NCBI RefSeq assembly: GCF_000445065.1
Contig: NZ_ATHO01000081.1
Location: forward strand, 1 to 64,000
Length of the DNA: 64,000 bases
Direction: 5' to 3'
From: Sphingobium quisquiliarum P25
Lineage (GTDB): Bacteria; Pseudomonadota; Alphaproteobacteria; Sphingomonadales; Sphingomonadaceae
Under the pieces are notes generated by a model. It saw only the letters and a list, made by a program, of their open reading frames with translations, was not told where the DNA came from and did no database searches. The position numbers and the translations under genes are program-made. This document shows positions 56,051 through 63,477 of this stretch, in pieces. Each line of letters starts with the position of its first letter. The first letter of the stretch is position 1.

Positions 56051-56067
56051 TGGTCGGGGAGAGAGGA
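56051..56067. repeat. Right attachment-like direct repeat
   Basis: TGGTCGGGGAGAGAGGA, identical to 44195-44211. The following bases ATCCCCAACC resemble, but do not match, the T-loop of a tRNA read on the minus strand. Confidence 0.75.
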
Positions 56068-56351
56068 TCCCCAACCAATTAACGGCCGTCCCTCCGAGAG
56101 AGGCGGAAAACTGTGCCTCTCGCCGCGCGGACCGCGGCGATTGGACATTACTGGCACACGACAAAGCACAATTCTAGGCACAATTATGCACACAGCAGTC
56201 ATCGCTCTGCCGCTTCCTAGCAATTGTCACGCTATCTGGACGCTGACCGCTGACGCTAGCGTAGAATGCCACCCGGCGGTCGTTCCTGTGATCGAGACAG
56301 TAGGGGCAATGCCCCGCCGCAGCTCGGTCGATACAAACAAGAAAATCGACC

Positions 56352-57050
56352 ACGAACCATATTGAGAACACCAGGGGTGCGCGAGAGAGCCGGCCGAAAG
56401 CCGATCCGGATATGCGCGTCCTACACCTTGTATCGTCGTTGAGCGATCATTCTTTTGCGGCTCGCGTGGCCGGAAGATTGTGACGCATCGCCGACACCGG
56501 GACCACCGGGATCGACGTCATCCATGACGAGATCGAGATCGCGATCGTCGTGATCGAAGTGGATGAGGCCGGCGAGATTGTCGGTATCATCAGCGCGGGA
56601 CACTCATGACGCGACCTCGGCATATCGACAACGCCGCGGATCGTTCGGCTCACCGGCATCACCAATGCGGACGTGCGTGATAAGATGATCGATCCGGACC
56701 GGCTTGGAAGGCCTCTCGCCGAGGCTAATGTCCGGGGCCGCACATTCGGCGGCACTCGATGTTAGGTTTATCGAAAACTTGATGCGGCTGGCGGGCACAG
56801 CGTGGACCTGTTCGATGCGCGACTTCGACCGGTCCGCTGCCGGGTTCGAAGGCGCGAAGTTCGGAAACCTTCTAACGCAAATCGGCCCCTTCAACAGCGC
56901 GCATCGCGCGATGGCTGACGTCATCACGCTCCTGCACCTTTTTTCGCACCGGCTGCCGGATGGAAGCACCATACTGGGCATTTTGCTAGTAAATGCTGAG
57001 CGCCAACTGTCCGCTTCGAGGCGGTGGGCACCCCGTTGGAGTGGCGACCC
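56352..57050 (+). pseudogene. Decayed DEDDh 3'-5' exonuclease copy
   Basis: Translated pieces match the intact exonuclease at 57337 but in different frames and with stops. Examples are TGIDVIHDEIEIAIVVIEVD, PRIVRLTGITNADV and then CSMRDFDRSAAGFEGAKFG with NSAHRAMADVITLLHL. The position of the intact gene's ATG is ACG here (56352). The leader (56281-56351) is also recognisably duplicated, including GCTCGGTCGATAC. It is an old tandem copy, not an active gene. Confidence 0.8.
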
Positions 57051-57336
57051 TCGCTTAATGCCCGTGGATACAGCTGAGATGCGCGTTTGCGTAGGGTTTT
57101 TTGACATCGGCGAGGACGAATGCGCCGAGGGGGAGGATGGCTCCGCGAGCACATGGCGCCCCACGGGCAGCCGCCGCGCATGATCCGCTGCCTCTGCTGG
57201 CTTCGTTCGTCAGCCTTAAGTCCTTTGCCATGCAGCATGCATGGAAAATCGCACCTTCGGCGCTTCCTGTGATCGAGTTGATGGAGAGGAAAAGGTTTCT
57301 CTTCGGCTCGGTCGATACGAACAGGAGATATCGACC

Positions 57337-58230
57337 ATGACAAAAATGAATGTTGCAGGCGGCAGTGCTGCTGGACCTGAACCTTCGCCACCAGGCGGGG
57401 ACTGGGACATCAGGATCGTGCGCCGTGTCGGGAGGCTTGAGGATTTCCCTTTGGCCAAGGACCCAGTCGCGCCGATCCGCCAGGTTGCGGTGGTGGACGT
57501 TGAGACCACCGGTATCGATCCGCTGCTCCATCAGGTCATCGACATCGCCTATGTCGTGCTGGCGGTCGATGCCCGCGGTGAGATCGTGGACATTGTGCGT
57601 AGGGGCCAATCACTCTGCGACCCCGGCATGCCGATCCCGCCTCGCATCACTATGCTGACGGGCCTTACCGATGAGCATGTCAAAGGAACAGCGATCGATC
57701 TGGATGCGCTCCAGCAGATTTTCGCGACCGTAGACGTGTTCATTGCCCAAAATTGCTCCTTCGACGCGGGCTTCCTGCGGCAGCTTCTGCCCTCCACCAA
57801 GGACGCCGCCTGGGCCTGCAGTCTGCGTGATTTCGACTGGCTCAAGGATGCCGGTCTTGATGGGCGGGCCTTGGGGCATCTGCTGATGCAGATCGGATTC
57901 TTCAACGACGGACACCGCGCCCTTAACGATGTGATCAGCCTTATCCATCTGCTGGCCTGGCGTCTGCCAAGCGATCAGACGGTGATGGGCGCGTTGCTGG
58001 CCAACGCCGAACGGGAGACCGTGCGGCTGGAGGCGACGGGCGCGGGATTTGGCAAGCGGTCGTTGCTGAAAGCGCGCGGCTATCGCTGGGACGTTGCCGC
58101 CAAGGTCTGGTGGATCGAGGTGACCTATGGCGATCTGGACGATGAGCGCCTCTGGCTACAGCGTGAGATCACCCCTTTCGGCCCCTATCCAAGCATCCGC
58201 CCCATCACATGGCATCAGCGTCACCGCTGA
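57337..58230 (+). CDS. DEDDh 3'-5' exonuclease (RNase T / DNA pol III epsilon-like)
   Basis: The 297-aa protein has the Exo I motif VVDVETTGIDP, LTGLTDEHV and Exo II-type AQNCSFDAGFL, and the HRALNDVISLIHLL Exo III His/Asp. A C-terminal extension (RWDVAAKVWWIEVTYGDLDD) of about 65 residues is not part of the exonuclease fold and may bind a partner. AGGAG precedes ATG 57337. It opens a plus-strand block of nucleic-acid-related genes, directly after a decayed copy of itself. Confidence 0.88.
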   Translation: MTKMNVAGGSAAGPEPSPPGGDWDIRIVRRVGRLEDFPLAKDPVAPIRQVAVVDVETTGIDPLLHQVIDIAYVVLAVDARGEIVDIVRRGQSLCDPGMPIPPRITMLTGLTDEHVKGTAIDLDALQQIFATVDVFIAQNCSFDAGFLRQLLPSTKDAAWACSLRDFDWLKDAGLDGRALGHLLMQIGFFNDGHRALNDVISLIHLLAWRLPSDQTVMGALLANAERETVRLEATGAGFGKRSLLKARGYRWDVAAKVWWIEVTYGDLDDERLWLQREITPFGPYPSIRPITWHQRHR

Positions 58231-58353
58231 ACGCTGAGGAGTGTGCGGCCCCCCGGGGCACGCTCGATTCTCAACAGATGAAAAGAAGAATGAGCCCCAC
58301 GGCAGAGTGGAAAAATGGCTCCAGCCCCAGGCTGAACCTTCAAAGGAAATGAT

Positions 58354-58902
58354 ATGACTATCACCAACGTTACATTGCAGAACCATATGCTCTCGATCCG
58401 GGCGGAGATGGGCTACCCACTCACAGCTCCGGCTTGCCACACCCTGTCATGGTCGTCGGGAGGGCCTGTCGATATCCAGGTCGGCATGGACCTTGCCCGG
58501 CTGGCCCAGATCAGGGGTCGCGACGTGATCTACGGTGCCTGGCATGCGCTCGAGCATGAGCGGCCCAGCGAGTATGTGCTGGCTCTGCGGCAGCCCCACA
58601 CTGTCGACATCATCCGCAACTGCAGCTTCTATACCGCCAAAGAGACAGCTCCGCTCGTCCTGATGTGCGAGGCGCGGGACGAGCATTATGTGCTGAACGA
58701 CCGGCTTTTTCTTGAACGTCGGCCAGGGATGCCGGGGCGCCGGCTGGAACTTGGCAAGCGCCGTGCGGAGGAGCGGATCATCCACTCCCCACATGCCCGG
58801 CTCGATGAGATGCTCGACGGCGGCGGCATCATGCCGCGCGGCGGCGAGTATATGCCGACCTATGCCGAACCGTCCAAGACGGTGGTGATACAGTTCAGCT
58901 GA
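58354..58902 (+). CDS. Hypothetical protein, 182 aa
   Basis: A soluble mixed alpha/beta protein (PVDIQVGMDLARLAQIRGRD, VLALRQPHTVDIIRNCSFY, ERRPGMPGRRLELGKRRAEE). AAAGGA lies before ATG 58354. No family is recognised. It lies between two exonuclease-like genes on the same strand and probably shares their transcript. Confidence 0.6.
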   Translation: MTITNVTLQNHMLSIRAEMGYPLTAPACHTLSWSSGGPVDIQVGMDLARLAQIRGRDVIYGAWHALEHERPSEYVLALRQPHTVDIIRNCSFYTAKETAPLVLMCEARDEHYVLNDRLFLERRPGMPGRRLELGKRRAEERIIHSPHARLDEMLDGGGIMPRGGEYMPTYAEPSKTVVIQFS

Positions 58903-58971
58903 TCTTTGGGCCGACGGCGCTGTTGTCGTCGGCTGCCTCCCCCCAATCAGGATATTTCAGGAGCAATTTCC

Positions 58972-59847
58972 ATGCACAATACACATGCCCTTCAGCCCAA
59001 GCCCCGCAGCTGGGTCATCATCGACATCGAAAGCGCCGTGACCGATGAAAGCGGCCACCGCCGCTATATGGCAATGGAACGCTGGGTGCCGGCGCCCGGC
59101 AAGCCGTCGCGGCGCAGTTACGAACGGAGTGCGGATCCGCTCCAGACACCCCGGTGGACTTTTCAAACTATCGTGGCTGCAGCCATTATGGTTCTGGTCG
59201 AGCATGATGATGGGAATGTTGATGTTGCCAGCTTCACCACCCTCAGCGCACCTGAGTTGGACGAGAAGGGCGTTATGACCGGTATCGTCGACGCGCTAGC
59301 TGCTGCGCCAGCCGGGGCGGAACTCTGTTCATGGGCAGGGATGCTTCATGATTGTCCATTGATGTCCATGGCCTGCAAACGCCACGGCCTGACCTATCCC
59401 GCCGGATGGCGCTGGCTGGGGTTTGGCGGCAACGATCCCGTCCGGCATCTTGATCTGGCACGCACCACGACGGGCGGCTTCAAGATGAAGCCGATTCATC
59501 TGGCGGAGGTGCTGGCGTCGCTCGACATTCCGGCCAAGATCACGATTCCGGCCTATGCCGTTGCTCCGCTGATCAACCAGAAGCGGTGGGATCTTGTGCG
59601 AAGCGTGGTGGAGAATGACGTGATCAGCACCGCTCTGCTGCTGGCCCACTGGCGCAAGCTTCACGATCCGCGGACGGAGCTACACGTCGTCAAAGACCGC
59701 ATCCTCCGTCGGGTTGAGGAGATGCGGCCGGAAGCGCTCTACCTTCCGGAGCTCAGTGCCTACCGGGCACGGCTGTTCAAGGCGCAGCAGAAGGAAGCGG
59801 CAGCCAGCATGGCGGCGTTCGCACCGTGGCTGCAAGACGCCGCATGA
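58972..59847 (+). CDS. RNase H-fold exonuclease-like protein (PolB-exo type)
   Basis: The 291-aa protein begins with SWVIIDIESAVTDESGHRRY, where DIE is the first acidic motif. It continues with ELCSWAGMLHDCPLMSMACK, the second-motif region that reads WNGxxFDxPLL in PolB-type exonucleases, and ENDVISTALLLAHW, with the third acidic residue. The overall pattern fits predicted 3'-5' exonucleases related to the PolB proofreading domain. AGGAG precedes ATG 58972. Activity is inference. Confidence 0.65.
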   Translation: MHNTHALQPKPRSWVIIDIESAVTDESGHRRYMAMERWVPAPGKPSRRSYERSADPLQTPRWTFQTIVAAAIMVLVEHDDGNVDVASFTTLSAPELDEKGVMTGIVDALAAAPAGAELCSWAGMLHDCPLMSMACKRHGLTYPAGWRWLGFGGNDPVRHLDLARTTTGGFKMKPIHLAEVLASLDIPAKITIPAYAVAPLINQKRWDLVRSVVENDVISTALLLAHWRKLHDPRTELHVVKDRILRRVEEMRPEALYLPELSAYRARLFKAQQKEAAASMAAFAPWLQDAA

Positions 59848-60353
59848 TCACGCATGATCAGGATCAGGGCAGCCTTCATGGCTGCCCTGAGTTGCAGAAC
59901 CTCAGTAGAAAATAGCCTAGCCTTGACTATGCCGCAGCGAAGGACTGCCTTGGATTGGACGGCAGGACGTTTGATCCGGCCTCCGGCAGGTCATCAACGA
60001 GACCCAGTGAATTTTCTTTGGGCGATAATGATGTCAATCATGGGTCTACCACAGGATGAGTTGGAGCAGCGCTGATGGTGACGATTGCCCGCGTTGATAG
60101 CGTGGATGCTCGTTTCTTGAGACAACGCATCGGAAGATTGCATTGCAAGCCGGTTTGAGCCGCGAGCCGCGTTATGATAGTCGATCTTCTTTCGGTAGGA
60201 CCCCTAGACAATTTGGTCGCTCGAAAAGAAAATGGCCCCGTCGGAGCAAGCTCAACGACGAGGCCGAGGTTCAGGACCGCCCGAGGGGAACAGGCGGCAG
60301 ATCCAATATTAGGTCGCGATCATGAATGCGCAATGACCCGGCCAGCGACTGCG
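59848..60353. other. Intergenic region, about 500 bases, no gene seen
   Basis: It starts with a tandem CGCATGATCA doublet (59841-59860, overlapping the previous stop) and a perfect hairpin at 59865-59889 (CAGGGCAGCC with GGCTGCCCTG, 5-nt loop, no T-run). Short frames here have no ribosome site or family features. Confidence 0.5.
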
Positions 60354-60551
60354 TCAGTAGGTGGCCTGCGGTTTATCTGACTTGCGCACCAAGCGGTAGG
60401 CTCCAGCAGCGATCGCCGCCAGCAGCCCCAGCTTTGCGGCGGGCCTCAACGCACCAGATGCCACATAGCCAATGATCGCGCCCTTCACGCCGCTGTCACC
60501 GTCCCGCCGGTCGATCGCTGCCCCAACTGCTGTTCCGATCAGATTTCTCAT
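60354..60551 (-). CDS. 65-aa small membrane-associated protein
   Basis: MRNLIGTAVGAAIDRRDGDS with a Gly/Ala-rich hydrophobic segment (AAKLGLLAAIAAGAYRLV). GGAGAG lies about nine bases upstream of the ATG. The pattern resembles short glycine-zipper proteins. It overlaps the 3' part of the next small frame. Confidence 0.6.
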   Translation of the reverse strand: MRNLIGTAVGAAIDRRDGDSGVKGAIIGYVASGALRPAAKLGLLAAIAAGAYRLVRKSDKPQATY

Positions 60552-60699
60552 GCGTCATCTCTCCAATTTGCCTGCGATGAGCGCATGAACCATGCCAAGG
60601 TTCCTCCGCCCTTCCAGACCGCGCCGCTCTCCATAAGTGCGCCACGCTCGTCAAAATTGCCGCCACGCCCATCAGGAACGCGCCATCGATATTCATCAT
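60496..60699 (-). CDS. Small frame with strong ribosome site
   Basis: A textbook AAAGGAG lies six to nine bases before the ATG pair at 60696-60699, and the protein opens MNIDGAFLMGVAAILTSVAH, a likely membrane helix. The later residues look unlike a real protein and overlap the next gene, so a frameshift or early end is likely. Confidence 0.45.
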   Translation of the reverse strand: MMNIDGAFLMGVAAILTSVAHLWRAARSGRAEEPWHGSCAHRRQIGEMTHEKSDRNSSWGSDRPAGR

Positions 60700-60763
60700 T
60701 GCCGACTCCTTTCCTGTGAGGCATGTTCCACATTTGTTCTTATGTAGGAAAGGTGATTCTGCG

Positions 60764-60955
60764 ATGGCAGAGCAGACCCCTAATCAGGCGCCACTGCGCA
60801 GCGCCGCCAAGGCAATCTACGATACGGTATACCCTTCGTCGGAATGGACGCCCGTGCCATTCGATGAGGCTGAGCGCCTTCAGACCGTCCACTATCGAAA
60901 CGCCGTCGCCGCTGCCCGCTATTTTCAGCCCGTTGAGCAAGGCGCGCTGTTGTGA
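60764..60955 (+). CDS. Hypothetical protein, 63 aa
   Basis: MAEQTPNQAPLRSAAKAIYD continues to VPFDEAERLQTVHYRNAVAAARYF. AAAGG lies about ten bases upstream of ATG 60764. It ends three bases before the CxC/CxxC protein gene, so the two are coupled. The function is unknown. Confidence 0.55.
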   Translation: MAEQTPNQAPLRSAAKAIYDTVYPSSEWTPVPFDEAERLQTVHYRNAVAAARYFQPVEQGALL

Positions 60956-60958
60956 TCC

Positions 60959-61282
60959 ATGGCCCGCTATCGCGATGGGCTGAAGGTAGCGACTTGCAAC
61001 TTCGAAGCCGCGGCCTGGCACTATTCGGTGAGGGTTGCCTGCCAATGCGGCAGCGAGGAATTCTTTGACGCTCACGGGCTTTGGTGGAAGTTTCAGCGGA
61101 AAGGCTGGAGCGATGACTTCCGGGACGCCAGGCGACGCTTCTACTGCAAGGCCTGTATGGAACGGCACGGCCGGAAGGTGCGTCCAGCTGTCATCGAAAC
61201 AAGCAGAGAGATGCCGCGCTATTGCTTTCCACTGCCGGATGAGCGGGAATGGAAGCGCGCGGTGAACCGCTTCAGAGGATAG
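60959..61282 (+). CDS. Small CxC/CxxC zinc-ribbon-like protein, 107 aa
   Basis: VACQCGSEEFFDAHG and YCKACMERHGRK give a CxC..CxxC set that could bind zinc. The region between is aromatic (GLWWKFQRKGW). It ends REMPRYCFPLPDEREWKRAV. Zinc binding and nucleic-acid contact are inference. It is closely packed between unknown genes of the same strand. Confidence 0.6.
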   Translation: MARYRDGLKVATCNFEAAAWHYSVRVACQCGSEEFFDAHGLWWKFQRKGWSDDFRDARRRFYCKACMERHGRKVRPAVIETSREMPRYCFPLPDEREWKRAVNRFRG

Positions 61283-61286
61283 GATC

Positions 61287-61649
61287 ATGAGCTACAAAGC
61301 TGTCCCAGAAGAACTGTTCGACATTCCCGACAATTTGTCACCCGGGGAATATCGCCATGTCTGTGCGCAGGTGGCGCTTCAGGCGGTAACCTATGCCATG
61401 GGTTCGCGCAAAGTGAAGGAAGGCCATGTCTCCATCGCGATGCCGATGCTGGCTGAAGCGCTCGCCATGGGTATCGCCATGCTGTTTACGGCTGACGACA
61501 CCAAGCGAACCCCGCGCGATATTCGCCTGGCGGGTGAACATTTCGGCAAACTGATCGGCGGATTTGCCACCATCCTGCACGATGGCGAGGACAGGACAGG
61601 TAGCCAGCTGCTTGATATGTTGGGGGTGATGCCGACCAAGCTCAACTAG
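61287..61649 (+). CDS. Hypothetical protein, 120 aa
   Basis: A helical soluble protein (EYRHVCAQVALQAVTYAMG, AMPMLAEALAMGIAMLFTAD, AGEHFGKLIGGFATILHD). AGGAT lies just before ATG 61287. It starts five bases after the previous gene, part of a tightly packed cluster. No family is recognised. Confidence 0.6.
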   Translation: MSYKAVPEELFDIPDNLSPGEYRHVCAQVALQAVTYAMGSRKVKEGHVSIAMPMLAEALAMGIAMLFTADDTKRTPRDIRLAGEHFGKLIGGFATILHDGEDRTGSQLLDMLGVMPTKLN

Positions 61650-61657
61650 GAGCGACC

Positions 61658-62257
61658 ATGTGCATTCTTTACAAGGCCCGTAGCAGTGCCGAAGAGCTCG
61701 CCCGGCTATTCGGCGCGCTTCCCGATCCGGCCGACCAGATCGCGGTCGAAAAGGATTATGTCGCTCCGGGCAAGCCCGGCCACGTTATGCGTGAACACGA
61801 AAGCCAGCGCATTCTGTCGGCAATGAGTTGGGGCTTTCCATTCCAAGGACGGCCTGTCACCAACGTGCGTAACTATACCAGCCCGTTCTGGAAGTCTGCC
61901 TTGGCAAATCCCTCCCGGCGCTGTCTGGTGCCGGTCACTGAGTTCCAGGAATGGTCGGTCGAGCCAATGCCTGACACAGGCAAGAAGAAGCCCTTCTGGT
62001 TTCGCGTCCCCAGCCAACCGGTTTTCGCCTTCGCTAGAATATGGCGACCCACGGAAAGCCTGCCGGTCTATTCCTTCCTGACCTGTGGCTATGATGGCGA
62101 TGCCGCCACCCACGTGGTCGGCGCGATCCATCCCAAAGCCTGTCCTGTCATACTTCACCCGGAGGACTATGACCGCTGGCTGCGCGCGGGTCTTGACGAT
62201 GCGCTATCGCTGGCGTGCGCATATCCTAGCCAGTTAATGGCCGTTGGTGACGTTTAA
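61658..62257 (+). CDS. SOS response-associated peptidase family protein (SRAP, YedK/HMCES)
   Basis: The 199-aa protein has the conserved Cys2 (MCILYKAR), which in the family forms a thiazolidine crosslink to abasic sites in single-stranded DNA. The supporting residues are in VRNYTSPFW (Asn72), TEFQEW (Glu98) and GAIHPKACPVIL (His158). It shields abasic sites during replication. AGGAG is seven bases before ATG. It lies in a cluster of nucleases, consistent with a DNA-repair or mobile-element support role. Confidence 0.93.
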   Translation: MCILYKARSSAEELARLFGALPDPADQIAVEKDYVAPGKPGHVMREHESQRILSAMSWGFPFQGRPVTNVRNYTSPFWKSALANPSRRCLVPVTEFQEWSVEPMPDTGKKKPFWFRVPSQPVFAFARIWRPTESLPVYSFLTCGYDGDAATHVVGAIHPKACPVILHPEDYDRWLRAGLDDALSLACAYPSQLMAVGDV

Positions 62258-62292
62258 TTTACGTAACGAAGCTAAGGCCCTAATCCCATCTA

Positions 62293-62778
62293 ATGTCTAA
62301 TGTCGTCAAATTCCGCCGCCGCAAAAAGGCGCCCCGTTCGCCTGTCATGCTGGCAAGCTTCGCCATCATCGGCATCGCCGGAGGACTCGCCTCGCTCTCA
62401 ATGCCCGATGGAGCGAAGGCCAGGGATGATGTCTCCCGCACCTTTGCTCTCTGCCATACCGGCGGCGGCACCAATTGCGTGGTGGATGGCGATACGATCT
62501 GGCTTGATGGGGAGAAGATTAGAGTTGCCGATATTGATGCGCCAGAAACGCACCCGCCGCGCTGCCCAACAGAAGCAGAGTTAGGCGAGCGTGCGACGCG
62601 GCGGCTTCACCAATTGGTGAATGCCGGGCCATTCACTGTGGCCACGCTTGATCGCGATACCGATCGATATGGGAGAAAATTGCGGGTGTTGACACGGGGC
62701 GGTCAGTCACTCGGTGATGTGTTGGTTAGCGAGGGGCTAGCCCGAACATGGAGCGGCAGGCGGGAGCCGTGGTGTTGA
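62293..62778 (+). CDS. Thermonuclease family protein (SNase-like)
   Basis: The 161-aa protein has an N-terminal basic stretch and a membrane segment or signal (about 18-38). An OB-fold nuclease domain follows with NCVVDGDTIWLDGEKIRVAD, IDAPETH, LDRDTDRYGRKLR and LVSEGLARTW. The family cleaves DNA and RNA with calcium. Many such small proteins are exported or membrane-anchored, which this one appears to be. Confidence 0.88.
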   Translation: MSNVVKFRRRKKAPRSPVMLASFAIIGIAGGLASLSMPDGAKARDDVSRTFALCHTGGGTNCVVDGDTIWLDGEKIRVADIDAPETHPPRCPTEAELGERATRRLHQLVNAGPFTVATLDRDTDRYGRKLRVLTRGGQSLGDVLVSEGLARTWSGRREPWC

Positions 62779-62829
62779 TCGCGCCGGTTTAGACGATCGA
62801 AAGCAGCCTTGGGTGACTCGGCGGCAAGT

Positions 62830-63318
62830 TCACCGCTGCGGGCGGCAGGGCTTTCCTTCGTATTGATGGCGGTTCAGCACATATTCGCGGCCGTTCCACC
62901 GCTCGACCGGAAAGCAAAAGCCGGGACCGCCAACTTCAATGTCTGGCCATCCGCCCGCGCCCTTCGTGTCGAGGAAATTGGGAATCCCTTGGCTCGCAGT
63001 AATAAGCTTCCACGCTCCACCCGCCTCCTTGCTGACGAGCGTGTAGCCAGTGCAGGTCATGCCGAAGCAGTAGGTGCCGCCTTCGGTGATAACAACTTCG
63101 GGGCGGCCATCGCCGTTCAGGTCACGCACCGTCTCGATGGTTCCCGGGCTGTAGCTTGAAGTGCCCGGATCGCCGCAGGCCCGCCATTGTCCGCCCTGCA
63201 GCTTGAAGCCGCCCGCGCGAAAGGCGGCGGCGCGATCCGCTGGGGAAAGTTTCGATTGGGCCAAAGCTGGTGTCGCGACAAGCGCGATGAATATGGCAAA
63301 CATGACAAAAGCTTGCAT
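62830..63318 (-). CDS. Exported hypothetical protein, VCBS/FG-GAP-like
   Basis: A signal peptide (MQAFVMFAIFIALVATPALA) precedes a domain with VRDLNGDGRPEVVITEGG, an Asp-rich calcium-loop-like repeat, and several Cys (CFGMTCTG, CFPVERW, GKPC). GGAGAG precedes ATG 63318. The 162-aa protein is probably periplasmic. It converges with the thermonuclease. Confidence 0.72.
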   Translation of the reverse strand: MQAFVMFAIFIALVATPALAQSKLSPADRAAAFRAGGFKLQGGQWRACGDPGTSSYSPGTIETVRDLNGDGRPEVVITEGGTYCFGMTCTGYTLVSKEAGGAWKLITASQGIPNFLDTKGAGGWPDIEVGGPGFCFPVERWNGREYVLNRHQYEGKPCRPQR

Positions 63319-63477
63319 CACGCTCTCCAAGGATCAGGCGAGGCAATCATATCATAAATGAAGACCCAGAGATCTGGCGCAGGCGGGTCCGTCAGGTGCC
63401 CAAAAGGCAATTTGCAGGTTTACGCTTCCCGCATGAGCCCCTTTTCCAGTTTTGCTCATACAATGCCTTTCTGGGGC

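Larger units (their letters stand above)
44195..56067. mobile_element. Integrated island of about 11.9 kb
   Basis: A 17-bp perfect direct repeat flanks the region. Two GTGCTACGT arm-like copies sit inside each end, and a tyrosine integrase gene is at the left edge. Base composition is visibly lower in GC than the flanking chromosome, with many AT-rich intergenic stretches. Cargo includes an AlpA-type regulator, a truncated integrase, a serine resolvase, a family-A-polymerase-like protein and unknown proteins. There are no conjugation genes, capsid genes or transposase, so it may be a satellite-like or mobilisable element. Confidence 0.8.
55739..56351. other. Right island end and junction, no gene seen
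   Basis: This stretch contains the right pair of arm-like sites (55977-55998), the right core repeat (56051-56067), and from about 56281 a copy of the upstream region of the exonuclease gene at 57337. Short frames here show no family features. Confidence 0.55.

Noticed and set aside
56051-56130. tRNA gene at the right core repeat
   Set aside because: After the 17-mer the sequence departs from a T-arm and no cloverleaf can be drawn.
56704-57183. Plus-strand frame as an independent gene
   Set aside because: It is the middle fragment of the decayed exonuclease copy and lacks the first catalytic motif in frame.
59854-60380. Short plus-strand frames in the 500-base gap
   Set aside because: No ribosome sites, no conserved-looking residues, and overlapping alternatives of equal quality.
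60354-60699. Toxin-antitoxin pair of small membrane proteins
   Set aside because: The overlap is partial, no known toxin features are seen and one frame is doubtful.
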